A stretch of 64,000 bases of DNA from an uncultured Bacteroidales bacterium. Its GTDB lineage: Bacteria > Bacteroidota > Bacteroidia > Bacteroidales > Paludibacteraceae. Shown piece by piece: positions 18,929 through 28,191 of the stretch. A model generated the notes under the pieces. It had not been told where the DNA came from and searched no databases. It saw only the letters and a program-made list of their open reading frames with translations. The translations under genes and the position numbers were made by a program. The stretch spans positions 1 through 64,000 of the forward strand of contig ONEZ01000011.1 of NCBI GenBank assembly GCA_900316995.1, in the 5' to 3' direction. Numbering within the stretch: position 1 is the stretch's first letter; each line of letters starts with the position of its first letter.

Positions 18929-18963
18929 AAAAGAGGGTGGATTACAGGTTCACCCTCTTTTTA
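18929..18963 (+). terminator. Terminator after ilvC
   Basis: AAGAGGGTG pairs with CACCCTCTT around an 11-base loop and is followed by a T-run. It closes the ilv operon 30 bases after the ilvC stop. Confidence 0.85.
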
Positions 18964-18977
18964 ATGTTTTATTAAAA

Positions 18978-20108
18978 GTGAAATTGCAAGTTGTGGCATT
19001 CCAGGTTCCAGCCCCACCATCATACGGTGGTGTTATGGATGTATATTACCGTCTCAAAGCCCTTAGACGGGCAGGCGTGGATGTCACGCTGCACACTTTC
19101 TACTATGCAGACCGCTCTCCACACACGGATTTGAGTGATATTGCCTCCAAAGTCTATTACTACAAACGCAATACAGGCTTGGCTTCACAAATATCAAAAC
19201 GCCCTTATATTGTGCAGTCAAGAGAGAATGAGGAGCTTCTGAACAATCTGCTTAAGGAAAACTCTCCTATCCTGTTTGAGGGGTTGCACACATGCTACTA
19301 TCTGAGCCACCCAAGCCTAAGCGGATATGTAAAGTTTGTGCGTATGCACAATATTGAGAGTGACTACTACAGGGAGCTTGCCAATGTTTCCATCAATCTG
19401 CGTGACAGGCTGTTCTTCCGCCTTGAAAGTTTCAGACTAAAGATGTTTGAGGCTCAGATTAGTGAGGCCTCAGCCATATTCACCACATCTGACAGTGACA
19501 CCATATATCTGAAACAAAAGTATCCCGATGTTAAAATATTCACATCGCCATGCTGTCACCCAGATGACAAAAGAGACTACTCACCATCAAAAAAAACAGA
19601 ACCATACTGTATATACCACGGCAATTTCACAGTTGCCGAAAACGTAAATGCCGCGACATTCCTTATGGAAAGAGTGGCGGACAAACTTGACATGCCACTA
19701 TACATTGCAGGCAAAACGGCTTGCGTTCTTGATAAGAAAAACAAATCCGCCACGGTAAGAATTGTGAGCAATCCAAAACAAGATGAACTGAGAAGTCTTG
19801 TTTCAAACGCTCAGGTGAACCTACTCATAACATTCCAGCCCACAGGCCTTAAACTCAAACTGCTAAACGCCCTAAACTGGGGTGGTTTCTGCGTGGTGAA
19901 TGACAAGATTCTCACAGGCACGCAACTGGCGCCAACCTGCACTGTGGCAAACACCCCTGACAGCATTATCCAAGCCGTAAACAGCCTTAAATGGAAAACA
20001 TGGAGCGCGGATGATGAACTTTTGAGACAAAACACCATAAAACTATATGACAATGACCGCTCCATTGAGCCAATACTGAACATGCTTGAATTTTATGAAA
20101 AAAATTAA
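18978..20108 (+). CDS. Glycosyltransferase, GT4/GT1-like
   Basis: A 376-aa GT-B type glycosyltransferase by overall pattern: an N-terminal domain with PAPPSYGGVMDVYYRLKALR (glycine-rich acceptor loop) and a C-terminal domain with YIAGK and LLITFQPTGLKLKLLNALNWG, where GLKLKLLNAL sits in place of the usual donor-binding E-x7-E helix. It starts with GTG; no ATG is nearby in frame. Its end overlaps the EptA-like gene by 14 bases, so the two are translated together, suggesting action on lipid A/LPS core or another envelope lipid. Acceptor and donor are unknown. Confidence 0.75.
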   Translation: MKLQVVAFQVPAPPSYGGVMDVYYRLKALRRAGVDVTLHTFYYADRSPHTDLSDIASKVYYYKRNTGLASQISKRPYIVQSRENEELLNNLLKENSPILFEGLHTCYYLSHPSLSGYVKFVRMHNIESDYYRELANVSINLRDRLFFRLESFRLKMFEAQISEASAIFTTSDSDTIYLKQKYPDVKIFTSPCCHPDDKRDYSPSKKTEPYCIYHGNFTVAENVNAATFLMERVADKLDMPLYIAGKTACVLDKKNKSATVRIVSNPKQDELRSLVSNAQVNLLITFQPTGLKLKLLNALNWGGFCVVNDKILTGTQLAPTCTVANTPDSIIQAVNSLKWKTWSADDELLRQNTIKLYDNDRSIEPILNMLEFYEKN

Positions 20109-21609
20109 GATACAATATGTAGCTCTGCTGTTTAGCGTACTTAATCTGACGCTTTTCCATATCCCGTTTTTCAGAGTGGTGACAGAGAATGTGGAGGCGG
20201 ACTTTAACGGCGTGGCCATCACTGCATCGCTGGTGCTTATTATGCTGGCAGCCAACTACTTTGCATTCTACCTATTGCTCTATCTTGGCAGAATTGTGGG
20301 TAAGATCCTCACATCGGTCATATTTATAGGCAATGCCATAAGCATATACTTTATAAACACCTACGAGGTGATGCTTGATGACACCATGATGGGCAATGTC
20401 TTCAACACAAACACCACAGAGGCCACAAGCTACTACTCCACCGCAGCCATACTGTATGTTATTTTTATGGGCGTACTGCCAGCCGTTTGCATCTGCCTTG
20501 CAAAGATAGACTACGGCAGCGTTAAACGTTTTTTTGCCAACATAGGGGTGGCATTGGGCATAATACTTGTGCTGGCGTTCTCCAACGCCCCAAACTGGAC
20601 TTGGATTGACAAGCAGGCACCCGTGATAGGCAGTCTGCTGCTCCCTTGGTCATATATTGTGAATTCCATCAGGTATCATAATCAACTTGCCGAGCGTAAC
20701 CGTGAGGAGATTTTACTCCCCGATGCCACCTTTAGCAATGTTGAAAAAGCTGTAGCGGTACTTGTTATTGGAGAATCAGCCCGCAGAGACCATTTCTCCC
20801 TCTACGGCTATGAGCGTGACACAAATCCGCTGCTTGAAAAAACAGAGGGTGTTCACCATTTCAACGCCAATTCCAGCGCCACATACACCACAGCTGGTGT
20901 TCAGGCAATATTAGAGCACGCCCCTACGGGAAAACTATATGAGGTGATTCCAAACTATATACACCGATGCGGAGGTGAGGCCGTATGGCGTAGCACAAAC
21001 TGGGGCGAGCCGCCCCTGCACTTTAATAATGTGCAATTTGACTATAGTAACAGAGAAGGTTGCACCGTGTGCGGGTATGATGAAGAATTAGCATTGGGTC
21101 TGAAAGAAGAGATAGAGTCAAGCGGCAAGAGCAAGGTTCTTATAGTGCTGCATACAAGCACAAGCCACGGACCCTCATACAACCTGAAATATCCCTCAAA
21201 TTTTGAAATATATTCTCCTGTTTGCACAAACGTAGAGCTGAGCAAATGCACTCATGATGAGCTTATTAACGCATACGACAACACAATAGTATATACAGAT
21301 TACATACTAAGCAAGGTTATTGAGGAGCTCAAGAAACTTGACAGTTGGAAGAGCTGCATGCTCTTTGTGTCAGACCACGGAGAGTCTCTTGGTGAGAAGA
21401 ATCTCTATATGCACGGTGTACCCCTTAGCATTGCTCCCAAAGAGCAGTATGAGATTCCTTTTATTGTGTGGAGTTCAGAAAATTCACGCAGCGTCAGGAA
21501 CCTGCCTGAGGCTACACAACACCACGTTTTTCACAGCGTGGCGGATTTTCTTGATCTTGACACACCCGTTTTAGACCACAGCATGAGCATTTTTGAGCAG
21601 AAGCATTAG
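20095..21609 (+). CDS. Phosphoethanolamine transferase, EptA-like
   Basis: A 504-aa inner-membrane enzyme of the alkaline-phosphatase superfamily. About five N-terminal membrane segments (to about residue 165) precede a periplasmic sulfatase-fold domain. The catalytic nucleophile region is VIGESARRDHFSLYGYERD (about residue 225), with zinc ligands in LHTSTSHGPSY and FVSDHGESLGEKNLYMHGVP. Such enzymes transfer phosphoethanolamine from phosphatidylethanolamine to lipid A or LPS sugars and can lower sensitivity to cationic peptides. The candidate threonine nucleophile lies in SSATYTTAGVQ. The start at 20095 gives MKKIKIQY; an upstream TTG is unlikely. Confidence 0.88.
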   Translation: MKKIKIQYVALLFSVLNLTLFHIPFFRVVTENVEADFNGVAITASLVLIMLAANYFAFYLLLYLGRIVGKILTSVIFIGNAISIYFINTYEVMLDDTMMGNVFNTNTTEATSYYSTAAILYVIFMGVLPAVCICLAKIDYGSVKRFFANIGVALGIILVLAFSNAPNWTWIDKQAPVIGSLLLPWSYIVNSIRYHNQLAERNREEILLPDATFSNVEKAVAVLVIGESARRDHFSLYGYERDTNPLLEKTEGVHHFNANSSATYTTAGVQAILEHAPTGKLYEVIPNYIHRCGGEAVWRSTNWGEPPLHFNNVQFDYSNREGCTVCGYDEELALGLKEEIESSGKSKVLIVLHTSTSHGPSYNLKYPSNFEIYSPVCTNVELSKCTHDELINAYDNTIVYTDYILSKVIEELKKLDSWKSCMLFVSDHGESLGEKNLYMHGVPLSIAPKEQYEIPFIVWSSENSRSVRNLPEATQHHVFHSVADFLDLDTPVLDHSMSIFEQKH

Positions 21610-21639
21610 TTAAAGATTGTTAAAGTTTTGTCTAAAACA

Positions 21640-21675
21640 GTAACTATCAGTTTAATCACTGTAACTGCCAGTTAC
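21640..21675. promoter_or_regulatory. Two tandem palindromic sites upstream of recA
   Basis: A perfect palindrome GTAACT-GCC-AGTTAC (21661-21675) is preceded exactly 21 bp earlier by a near copy, GTAACT-ATC-AGTTTA (21640-21654). Two sites in helical phase upstream of recA look like an operator. No regulator is identified, and the sites lie about 60-100 bases upstream of the -7 box. Confidence 0.4.
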
Positions 21676-21704
21676 AATTTGGCCTAAATGTTGATTATTT
21701 TAGG

Positions 21705-21733
21705 TTTTCCCCATTTTGAGGGGAAATTTTTTA
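21705..21733 (+). terminator. Terminator after the EptA-like gene
   Basis: TTTCCCC pairs with GGGGAAA around ATTTTGA and is followed by six Ts. The loop also supplies the TTTG that is spaced 19 bp from the recA -7 box. Confidence 0.75.
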
Positions 21734-21794
21734 TGACTACCTTTGCGCTTAAAGATAACATCGATTCACCGATTAACCGAATAACCGATTAAAC
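21715..21794 (+). promoter_or_regulatory. recA promoter followed by octamer array
   Basis: TTTG (21715-21718), 19-bp spacer, then TACCTTTG (21738-21745): a consensus Bacteroidetes promoter. Between the predicted start site and the recA ATG are four octamers GATTCACC, GATTAACC, GAATAACC, GATTAAAC (21763-21794), so the array forms most of the 5' UTR. Confidence 0.8.
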
Positions 21795-21802
21795 AATTAT
21801 AT

Positions 21803-22810
21803 ATGAGCGAAGAAAAGCAACAACCGGCATTGGAGAAACTAAAGGCACTCCAGCTTGCCATTGATAAAATTGAGAAAGACCACGGCAAAGGCACCATCAT
21901 GAAGATGGGCGATGACCATGTGGTTGACGTACAAGTTATACCTACAGGTTCCATTGCGCTTAACAACGCATTGGGTGTGGGAGGCTATCCACGCGGAAGA
22001 GTGGTTGAGATATATGGTCCAGAGTCATCAGGTAAGACCACACTTGCCATTCACGCTATAGCACAGGCTCAGAAGGCTGGCGGTATTGCAGCCATAATAG
22101 ACGCTGAGCACGCATTTGACCGCTTTTACGCAGAGAAATTAGGCGTTGATGTGGAGAACCTGTTCATCTCACAGCCAGACAACGGAGAGCAGGCCCTTGA
22201 GATAGCAGACCAGCTAATCCGCTCATCGGCGATAGACATTATAGTAATAGACTCAGTGGCAGCGCTTACTCCAAAGGCAGAGATAGAAGGCGATATGGGC
22301 GACAACAAAGTGGGTCTGCAGGCACGCCTTATGTCACAGGCACTGCGTAAACTGACAGCAAACATTAGCAAGACAAACACTTGCTGCATATTCATAAACC
22401 AGCTACGTGAGAAGATTGGCGTTATGTTCGGCAATCCTGAAACCACTACCGGTGGTAATGCTCTTAAATATTACGCATCAGTACGCCTTGACATACGCCG
22501 CGTATCAGCCATTAAAGAGGGCGACGAGGTTATAGGAAACCAGACCCGTGTAAAGGTTGTGAAGAACAAGGTGGCACCTCCTTTCCGCAAGGCTGAGTTT
22601 GACATTATGTTTGGCGAGGGCATATCCCGTGCAGGCGAGATTGTGGACCTTGGCGTTGAGACTGGAATAATCAAGAAGAGCGGTTCATGGTTCAGCTATG
22701 GAGACAGCCGTCTGGCTCAAGGCCGCGATGCCGTGAAAAAACTCATTGCAGACAACCCTGAGCTTGCAGATGAACTTGAGGGCAAGATAATGGAGGCTTT
22801 AAACAGTTGA
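21803..22810 (+). CDS. recA: Recombinase A
   Basis: RecA forms ATP-dependent filaments on single-stranded DNA for homologous recombination and SOS induction. The protein is 335 aa. The Walker A motif is [20 protein letters not shown] (about residue 71), Walker B is [18 protein letters not shown], and the L2/coupling regions are [28 protein letters not shown] in pieces. The C-terminal acidic tail is short. The stop codon TGA is provided by the first heptamer of a TTGACAG array that fills the gap to rlmB. Confidence 0.98.
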   Translation: MSEEKQQPALEKLKALQLAIDKIEKDHGKGTIMKMGDDHVVDVQVIPTGSIALNNALGVGGYPRGRVVEIYGPESSGKTTLAIHAIAQAQKAGGIAAIIDAEHAFDRFYAEKLGVDVENLFISQPDNGEQALEIADQLIRSSAIDIIVIDSVAALTPKAEIEGDMGDNKVGLQARLMSQALRKLTANISKTNTCCIFINQLREKIGVMFGNPETTTGGNALKYYASVRLDIRRVSAIKEGDEVIGNQTRVKVVKNKVAPPFRKAEFDIMFGEGISRAGEIVDLGVETGIIKKSGSWFSYGDSRLAQGRDAVKKLIADNPELADELEGKIMEALNS

Positions 22811-22836
22811 CAATTGACAGTTGACAGTTGACAGTT
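22807..22836. repeat. TTGACAG heptamer array after recA
   Basis: Four heptamers (TTGACAA, then three TTGACAG) with an exact 7-bp period. The recA stop codon is inside the first unit. The array lies in the recA-rlmB gap. Confidence 0.95.
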
Positions 22837-22873
22837 ATAACTCTTAACTAAAAAAGAATACAGTTCAATAAAT

Positions 22874-23605
22874 ATGAACGAAGTGATTTTTGGGCTGCGA
22901 GCCATCATTGAGGCCATAGAGGCTGGCACAGAGATAGAGAAAATCCTTCTGAAAAAGGATATGAAAAGTGAGATTGCAAAAGAGCTTTTTGATGCAGTCA
23001 AGGGGAAGAACATACCTGTGGTAAGGGTTCCGGTTGAAAAGATAGACCGCATCACCCGCAAGAACCATCAGGGTGCCATTGCCTTTATATCACCAATAAC
23101 ATACGCCCGCACAACCCAAATAATACCTCAACTCTACGAGGATGCAAAATCACCGTTCATTGTGGTGCTTGACGGAGTTACAGATGTGAGAAATTTTGGT
23201 GCGATAGCCCGTACCTGCGAGTGTGCGGGCGTTGACGCCATTGTAATTTCACAGACGAACAGCGCACCAGTGAACGCTGACGCCATTAAGACATCGGCGG
23301 GAGCGCTACTCAATATACCCGTTTGCCGTGAGCACAATTTAGAGTACATTGTGAACTTTCTTAAAGAGTCCGGGCTCAAGATAGTAGCGGCCAGCGAAAA
23401 GGCGTTGCAAAACTACACAGAGGCCTCATATACAGAGCCAATTGCTATTATTATGGGTGCTGAAGACACTGGTATCTCACCAGAGATAATGGCACTTTGT
23501 GACGAGCAGGTACGCATACCAATCTTAGGCAACATACAGTCACTTAACGTATCCGTTGCAGCAGGAATACTAATATACGAGGCGGTAAAACAACGAAACA
23601 ATTAA
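22874..23605 (+). CDS. rlmB: 23S rRNA 2'-O-ribose methyltransferase, RlmB/SpoU family
   Basis: A 243-aa SPOUT methyltransferase that methylates the 2'-OH of a guanosine in 23S rRNA (position 2251 in E. coli). The N-terminal substrate-binding domain (about residues 1-75) starts VIFGLRAIIEAIEAG. The C-terminal knot domain holds the three SpoU motifs: LDGVTDVRNFGAIARTCE (about residue 99), IIMGAEDTGIS, and IPILGNIQSLNVSVAAGI. Target assignment is by family. It lies 63 bases after recA and may be co-transcribed. Confidence 0.93.
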   Translation: MNEVIFGLRAIIEAIEAGTEIEKILLKKDMKSEIAKELFDAVKGKNIPVVRVPVEKIDRITRKNHQGAIAFISPITYARTTQIIPQLYEDAKSPFIVVLDGVTDVRNFGAIARTCECAGVDAIVISQTNSAPVNADAIKTSAGALLNIPVCREHNLEYIVNFLKESGLKIVAASEKALQNYTEASYTEPIAIIMGAEDTGISPEIMALCDEQVRIPILGNIQSLNVSVAAGILIYEAVKQRNN

Positions 23606-23609
23606 ACAG

Positions 23610-23651
23610 TTGACATTTGACAGTTGACAGTTGACAGTTGACAGTTGAATT
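23610..23651. repeat. TTGACAG heptamer array after rlmB
   Basis: Five exact-period heptamers (TTGACAT and four TTGACAG) plus a partial sixth begin five bases after the rlmB stop. A second short piece, TTGACAG, is directly before the ATG of the next gene (23740-23746). Confidence 0.95.
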
Positions 23652-23748
23652 ACGCTGCAAGCGAGAGCAAAAGTGAAACTTGTTTCAGTTATGCCGAGCG
23701 CAGCAAGTAATCACGGAAAGGCGAAGCCTTGACGTACATTTGACAGTT

Positions 23749-24429
23749 ATGGAAATTCTCTATGAAGATAATCATATCATCGCTGTAAACAAGGCTCCAG
23801 GGGAGATTGTGCAGGGTGACAAGACTGGCGACACTCCGCTGGTGGATATGCTTAAACAATGGCTAAAGGAGAAGTACAACAAGCCCGGCAATGTTTTCTG
23901 CGGCGTGATACACAGGCTTGACCGCCCTGTGAGCGGAGTGGTGGTCTTTGCCAAGACAGGCAAGGCGTTAGAGCGTTTCAATGAGATGCTGAGAGAGCAT
24001 GCCATTAAAAAGACATACTGGGCCATAGTAAAAGACTCCCCGGAAAATCCAGAAGGCACTTTGGTTCACTATCTGGTACGCAATGAGAAGATGAACAAAT
24101 CATTTGCATACGACACTGAAAAATACGGCTCCAAAAAAGCGGTTCTGAGCTACCGCTCCATAGCTCACTCAGACAATTACACCCTGCTTGAAGTTGACCT
24201 GCAGACAGGACGCCACCACCAAATACGCTGCCAGCTTGCAGCCATGGGGTGTCCTATTAAAGGAGATCTCAAATATGGTTTCACCCGCTCAAACAAAGAC
24301 GGGAGCATAAGTCTTCATGCACACAAGGTTGAGTTCATTCATCCAGTCAGCAAACTTCCTGTAACGATTGTAGCTCCTACACCCGCCGATACACTTTGGA
24401 ATACTTTAACATCTAAGGCCAACTCTTAG
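23749..24429 (+). CDS. RluA-family RNA pseudouridine synthase
   Basis: A 226-aa RluA/RluD-family enzyme that converts uridine to pseudouridine in rRNA or tRNA. The catalytic aspartate is in VIHRLDRPVSGVVVFAKT (about residue 57). LLEVDLQTGRHHQIRCQLAAMGCPI matches the family C-terminal substrate region in pieces. It has no S4 domain. The start MEILYEDNH is chosen; upstream in-frame codons lie in a repeat element. RNA target is unknown. It follows rlmB, so the pair forms an rRNA-modification unit. Confidence 0.9.
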   Translation: MEILYEDNHIIAVNKAPGEIVQGDKTGDTPLVDMLKQWLKEKYNKPGNVFCGVIHRLDRPVSGVVVFAKTGKALERFNEMLREHAIKKTYWAIVKDSPENPEGTLVHYLVRNEKMNKSFAYDTEKYGSKKAVLSYRSIAHSDNYTLLEVDLQTGRHHQIRCQLAAMGCPIKGDLKYGFTRSNKDGSISLHAHKVEFIHPVSKLPVTIVAPTPADTLWNTLTSKANS

Positions 24430-24492
24430 TTAAAAATAATTAAATAAGAGAAACTTATCCCTTTTAATCTTTTATCTCCGCAACAAAAAACA

Positions 24493-24500
24493 TATATTTG
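24493..24500 (+). promoter_or_regulatory. -7 box of the pullulanase gene promoter
   Basis: TATATTTG followed by CG fits TAnnTTTG, 34 bases before the pullulanase ATG. No -33 box was found. Confidence 0.55.
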
Positions 24501-24534
24501 CGAGATATAATGGCAAAATTTTTAACTACGGACT

Positions 24535-26493
24535 ATGGCTAACCTTGATTTTCCAGTACACTACAATAGTTTTGACGATTATCCCGCATACTACGGCGAT
24601 GATTTGGAAGTTACTTACACTCCCGAGAAAACCCTATTTAAAATATGGTCACCTGATATTGACGATGCCATTGTACGTATTTATGATGATGGTGACGGAG
24701 GCACAGCCTTTCACACTCAGCAAATGAAAAAAGGCAAAGACGGCACATGGAGCGCCATTGTTTACGGCGATCTGAAAGACCGTTTCTATACTTTCCAAGT
24801 AAAATTTGAAGACAGCTGGTTAGAGGAGACTCCAGGTTCGTATGCCAAGGCCGTGGGTGTAAACGGGAAGAGAGGCGCCATTATTGACATGAAGGAGACC
24901 GACCCTGAAGGCTGGAGCGAAGACGTAAGACCTGAACTTAAAAACTTCACTGACATAATACTCTATGAAATCCACATAAGAGATTTCTCCATGGCCCCAA
25001 ACTCCGGGATGCAGTATAAGGGCAAGTACCTTGCCTTTACAGAGGAGGGCACCGTAAACTCATTTGGGCAAAAAACAGGCATAGACCATCTTAAAGAGTT
25101 AGGCATTACTCACGTGCATCTTATGCCGGTTTTTGATTTTGCCACAATAGATGAAACAAAAGAGTACGAGAACAAATACAACTGGGGGTATGACCCAATG
25201 CACTACAATGTGCCAGAGGGTAGCTATTCCACAAATCCTTACAACCCATACTGCCGCATACTTGAGTTTAAGCAAATGGTGCAAGCTCTCCACAAGAATG
25301 GTATGCGTGTTATAATGGATGTGGTGTATAACCACACATACACATGGGAGCACTCAGCCCTTAGCATGACCACGCCAGGCTACTACTACCGTCATAATGC
25401 CGACGGCAGCTACTCTAACGCATCAGGGTGCGGCAATGAAACAGCGAGCGAGCGTGCCATGATGCGACGCTACATGATAGAATCCATGAAATACTGGGCA
25501 TCGGAGTACCATATTGACGGATTCAGATTAGATCTTATGGGTGTACATGATACAGAAACCATAAAAATCCTAAGAACTGAACTTGACAAGATTGACCCCA
25601 CCATTTTCATATATGGTGAAGGATGGAGCGCAGGAGACTCTCCCCTGCCCTACGAGCAGAGAGCTGTGAAACAGCACGTGAACCAGATGACAGGAGTGGG
25701 AGTGTTTGGAGATGACCTGCGCGATGCTCTAAAGGGAAGCTGGGCAAATTCCCGTGAGCCTGGTTTTGCCAGCGGTCGCCAAGGATATGATGAAACAATT
25801 AAGTTTGGCACTGTGGCAGCCACCTCTCACAGCCAGATACACTACGGCCTTATAAACTACTCTAACTTTGCATGGGCAAACGAGCCGTATCAATCAATAA
25901 ACTACGTATCATGCCATGATGATCTCTGTCTTGTGGACAAGCTTACATACGCAGCACCAGAGAATGTCACACATCAGGAGATTGGTAAATTTGACCGTCT
26001 GGCACTGTCTGTAATAATACTCTCACAGGGTGTGCCCTTCATCTACGGAGGCGAGGAGTTGATGCGTACAAAAAGAGGAGTGCATAACACATACCAGTCA
26101 CCTGACAGTATAAACCAGATTGACTGGGACAATAAGAACAAATACCAGCAGAGCGTACGTTATATAAAAGGTCTGATAAATATGCGCAGGAGGCATCCAG
26201 CCCTACATCTTGCCACAACCAAGGAGATTCAGGACCATTTGCATTTCCTTACTGTTCATCAAGCCTGCGTGGTAGCATACACCATTGATGACAACGCTGG
26301 CGGCGATGTCTGGAACCGCATGCTTATAATACATAACGGTAACCGTTACCCAATTAGCATGGACATTCCACAAGACAACTGGTGGGTGGTAGGCAATGGC
26401 GAGGAGATAAATGAAAACGGCATTTACAAATGGAACCGTCCAAACATCTCAGTTCCAGCGTCAAGTGCAATGATTCTTTGTAAAAAACAGTAA
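24535..26493 (+). CDS. pulA: Type I pullulanase (GH13 debranching enzyme)
   Basis: A 652-aa glycoside hydrolase family 13 enzyme hydrolysing alpha-1,6 branches in pullulan, glycogen or starch fragments. An N-terminal CBM48-like beta domain (about residues 20-110) precedes the barrel. The type I signature YNWGYDP is near residue 222. GH13 regions are VIMDVVYNHTY, GFRLDLMGVHD (nucleophile Asp), IYGEGWSAGD (acid/base Glu) and NYVSCHDDLCLVD (transition-state Asp). There is no signal peptide, so it probably acts in the cytoplasm on glycogen or imported oligosaccharides. It has its own promoter and is followed by a repeat-element hairpin. Confidence 0.93.
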   Translation: MANLDFPVHYNSFDDYPAYYGDDLEVTYTPEKTLFKIWSPDIDDAIVRIYDDGDGGTAFHTQQMKKGKDGTWSAIVYGDLKDRFYTFQVKFEDSWLEETPGSYAKAVGVNGKRGAIIDMKETDPEGWSEDVRPELKNFTDIILYEIHIRDFSMAPNSGMQYKGKYLAFTEEGTVNSFGQKTGIDHLKELGITHVHLMPVFDFATIDETKEYENKYNWGYDPMHYNVPEGSYSTNPYNPYCRILEFKQMVQALHKNGMRVIMDVVYNHTYTWEHSALSMTTPGYYYRHNADGSYSNASGCGNETASERAMMRRYMIESMKYWASEYHIDGFRLDLMGVHDTETIKILRTELDKIDPTIFIYGEGWSAGDSPLPYEQRAVKQHVNQMTGVGVFGDDLRDALKGSWANSREPGFASGRQGYDETIKFGTVAATSHSQIHYGLINYSNFAWANEPYQSINYVSCHDDLCLVDKLTYAAPENVTHQEIGKFDRLALSVIILSQGVPFIYGGEELMRTKRGVHNTYQSPDSINQIDWDNKNKYQQSVRYIKGLINMRRRHPALHLATTKEIQDHLHFLTVHQACVVAYTIDDNAGGDVWNRMLIIHNGNRYPISMDIPQDNWWVVGNGEEINENGIYKWNRPNISVPASSAMILCKKQ

Positions 26494-26499
26494 ATTCTA

Positions 26500-26568
26500 C
26501 GTCATTCTGAGCATTAGCTAAGAATCTACCTCTCAATTATGAGATGCTTCGCTAAGCTCAGCATAACG
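26500..26568. repeat. REP-like inverted pair after pullulanase
   Basis: A forward copy of CGTCATTCTGAGC...AAGAATCT is followed by an inverted copy (GAGATGCTTCGC...CTCAGCATAACG). Together they can form a long imperfect hairpin. The same motif recurs at 38286-38336, 40371-40467, 55109-55136 and 58847-58896. Confidence 0.8.
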
Positions 26569-26582
26569 TGCGTAAATCAATT

Positions 26583-27362
26583 ATGATTAGATTAACAGAT
26601 ATAGCAAATCTAATTGAACAGACCGCTCCTCTCAACTTGCAGGAGGAGTGGGACAACTGCGGCTGGCAGGTGGGTCCCCTCACAGAAGAGGCTACGGGTG
26701 CGCTACTATGCGTGGATGTAACCCCGGAAGTACTTGATGAAGCCATAGCCAAGGGGTGTAACCTTATAGTTTCACATCATCCCCTCATATTCTCAGGGCT
26801 GAAGAAGCTTTCACCAGCTGATACCACAGCGTCACTTGTTATAAAAGCCATACAGAACAGAGTCTCAATATACTCGTCACATACAGCAATGGACCGTACC
26901 GCAGATGGAGTGAGCGGCATGATGTGCCGCAAACTTGGTCTGAAAAGCTGCACCATTCTTGACAATCCAGAAGGCAACGAAGGGCTTGGCATGATAGGAA
27001 ACACAGAGTTCCCATATACAGAAGAAGAGTATTTGAGTAAAATCAAAGAGACTTTCAACTGCCAAAGTATCAGATACTCAGACTTGCGAGGCAGAAGCAT
27101 AGAGAGAGTGGCGGTATGTGGTGGCAGCGGAGCCTTCCTAATAGAGGAGGCCATGAGCCAAGGTGCTGACATTTTTATAACCGCCGATGTCAAGTACCAC
27201 CAGTACTTTACATCGCTGGGCAAAATGATTGTGGCTGACATAGGCCATTTTGAAAGCGAGCAATTCACAAAAGAGATTTTTTTTAATATAATTTCAAAAA
27301 AATTCCCTAAATTTGCACTCTATTTTTCAGAAACAGGAAAAAGTCCTATAAACAGTTTATAA
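26583..27362 (+). CDS. Nif3-like dinuclear metal centre protein (GTP cyclohydrolase 1 type 2 family)
   Basis: A 259-aa Nif3/YbgI-family protein. Conserved metal-binding patches are visible: EEWDNCGWQVG near residue 20, SHHPLIFSGLKK near 65, DRTADGVSGMM near 105, and DIGHFESEQFTKEIFF near the end. The family forms hexameric rings; its real substrate is not settled despite the database name. The start at ATG 26583 is preferred over a GTG five codons upstream, which lies in the REP element. It is 5 bases from the zinc-ribbon protein gene, a pairing frequent in Bacteroidetes. Confidence 0.9.
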   Translation: MIRLTDIANLIEQTAPLNLQEEWDNCGWQVGPLTEEATGALLCVDVTPEVLDEAIAKGCNLIVSHHPLIFSGLKKLSPADTTASLVIKAIQNRVSIYSSHTAMDRTADGVSGMMCRKLGLKSCTILDNPEGNEGLGMIGNTEFPYTEEEYLSKIKETFNCQSIRYSDLRGRSIERVAVCGGSGAFLIEEAMSQGADIFITADVKYHQYFTSLGKMIVADIGHFESEQFTKEIFFNIISKKFPKFALYFSETGKSPINSL

Positions 27363-27367
27363 TCAAC

Positions 27368-28126
27368 ATGGCAGAAAACAACGAACAGACCAAAGATTTC
27401 TCAGTTGAAGAGAAACTTAAAGCTTTGCATCAACTCCAGAACAAAGTTACTGAGATTGACAAGATAAAAATTCTACGTGGAGAGCTTCCTATTGAAGTTC
27501 AAGACCTTGAAGATGAGATTGAGGGTCTTAACACCCGTATTGCAAACATTAAGGCTGATATTGCAACCATAGCTTCTGAAACAGCGGCACGTGGTAACAA
27601 GATTAAAGAATCTGAAGCTCTCACACAAAAATATAAAGAGCAGATAGACAACGTAAGCAACAGCCGTGAGTTTGATCACCTCTCCAAGGAGATTGAATTC
27701 AAGACTCTTGAGATTGAGCTTGCAAAGAAACAAATTAAGGACTTTGAGGCTGCTAAGGAGCGCAAGGATGATGAGCTTGAGAGCGCACAGCGTAACCTTG
27801 AAGAAAAACAGAGCATACTTGCTGAGAAGAAAGAGCAGCTTGAAGAGATTATTGTTGAAACCAAGCAAGATGAGGAGCGTCTGAGAAAAGAGGCCAAAGA
27901 GATAGAGGCTCTCATTGAGCCACGTCTGCTTCAGGCTTTCAAACGCATCAGAAAGAATGCACGTAACGGATTAGCCGTAGTATCTGTAGAGCGTGACGCT
28001 TGCGGTGGCTGCTTTAACAAGATTCCGGCACAGCGCCAGCTTGACATCCGCTCACGCAAGAAGATTATTGTTTGCGAGCACTGCGGACGTATTCTCATTG
28101 ACCCTGAGATGGGTGCAGAGAAATAA
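27368..28126 (+). CDS. Coiled-coil protein with C-terminal C4 zinc ribbon
   Basis: A 252-aa soluble protein. Residues about 5-190 are a long, highly charged coiled coil. The end has a four-cysteine zinc ribbon, DACGGCFNKIP and VCEHCGRILIDPEMG. This is the architecture of the CT398/CdsZ-like zf-RING_7 family, thought to bind nucleic acids or partner proteins. It is co-transcribed with the Nif3-like gene. Function in this organism is unknown. Confidence 0.85.
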   Translation: MAENNEQTKDFSVEEKLKALHQLQNKVTEIDKIKILRGELPIEVQDLEDEIEGLNTRIANIKADIATIASETAARGNKIKESEALTQKYKEQIDNVSNSREFDHLSKEIEFKTLEIELAKKQIKDFEAAKERKDDELESAQRNLEEKQSILAEKKEQLEEIIVETKQDEERLRKEAKEIEALIEPRLLQAFKRIRKNARNGLAVVSVERDACGGCFNKIPAQRQLDIRSRKKIIVCEHCGRILIDPEMGAEK

Positions 28127-28141
28127 CTCAATAACAGCAAC

Positions 28142-28173
28142 AAAAAAAGCGAGGCTAAAACCTCGCTTTTTTT
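28142..28173. terminator. Bidirectional terminator
   Basis: AAAAAAAGCGAGG and CCTCGCTTTTTTT form a hairpin with U-runs in both directions. It serves the zinc-ribbon gene (plus) and the convergent membrane protein gene (minus). Confidence 0.9.
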
Positions 28174-28191
28174 GTTTTACTTGCAGGCTGA

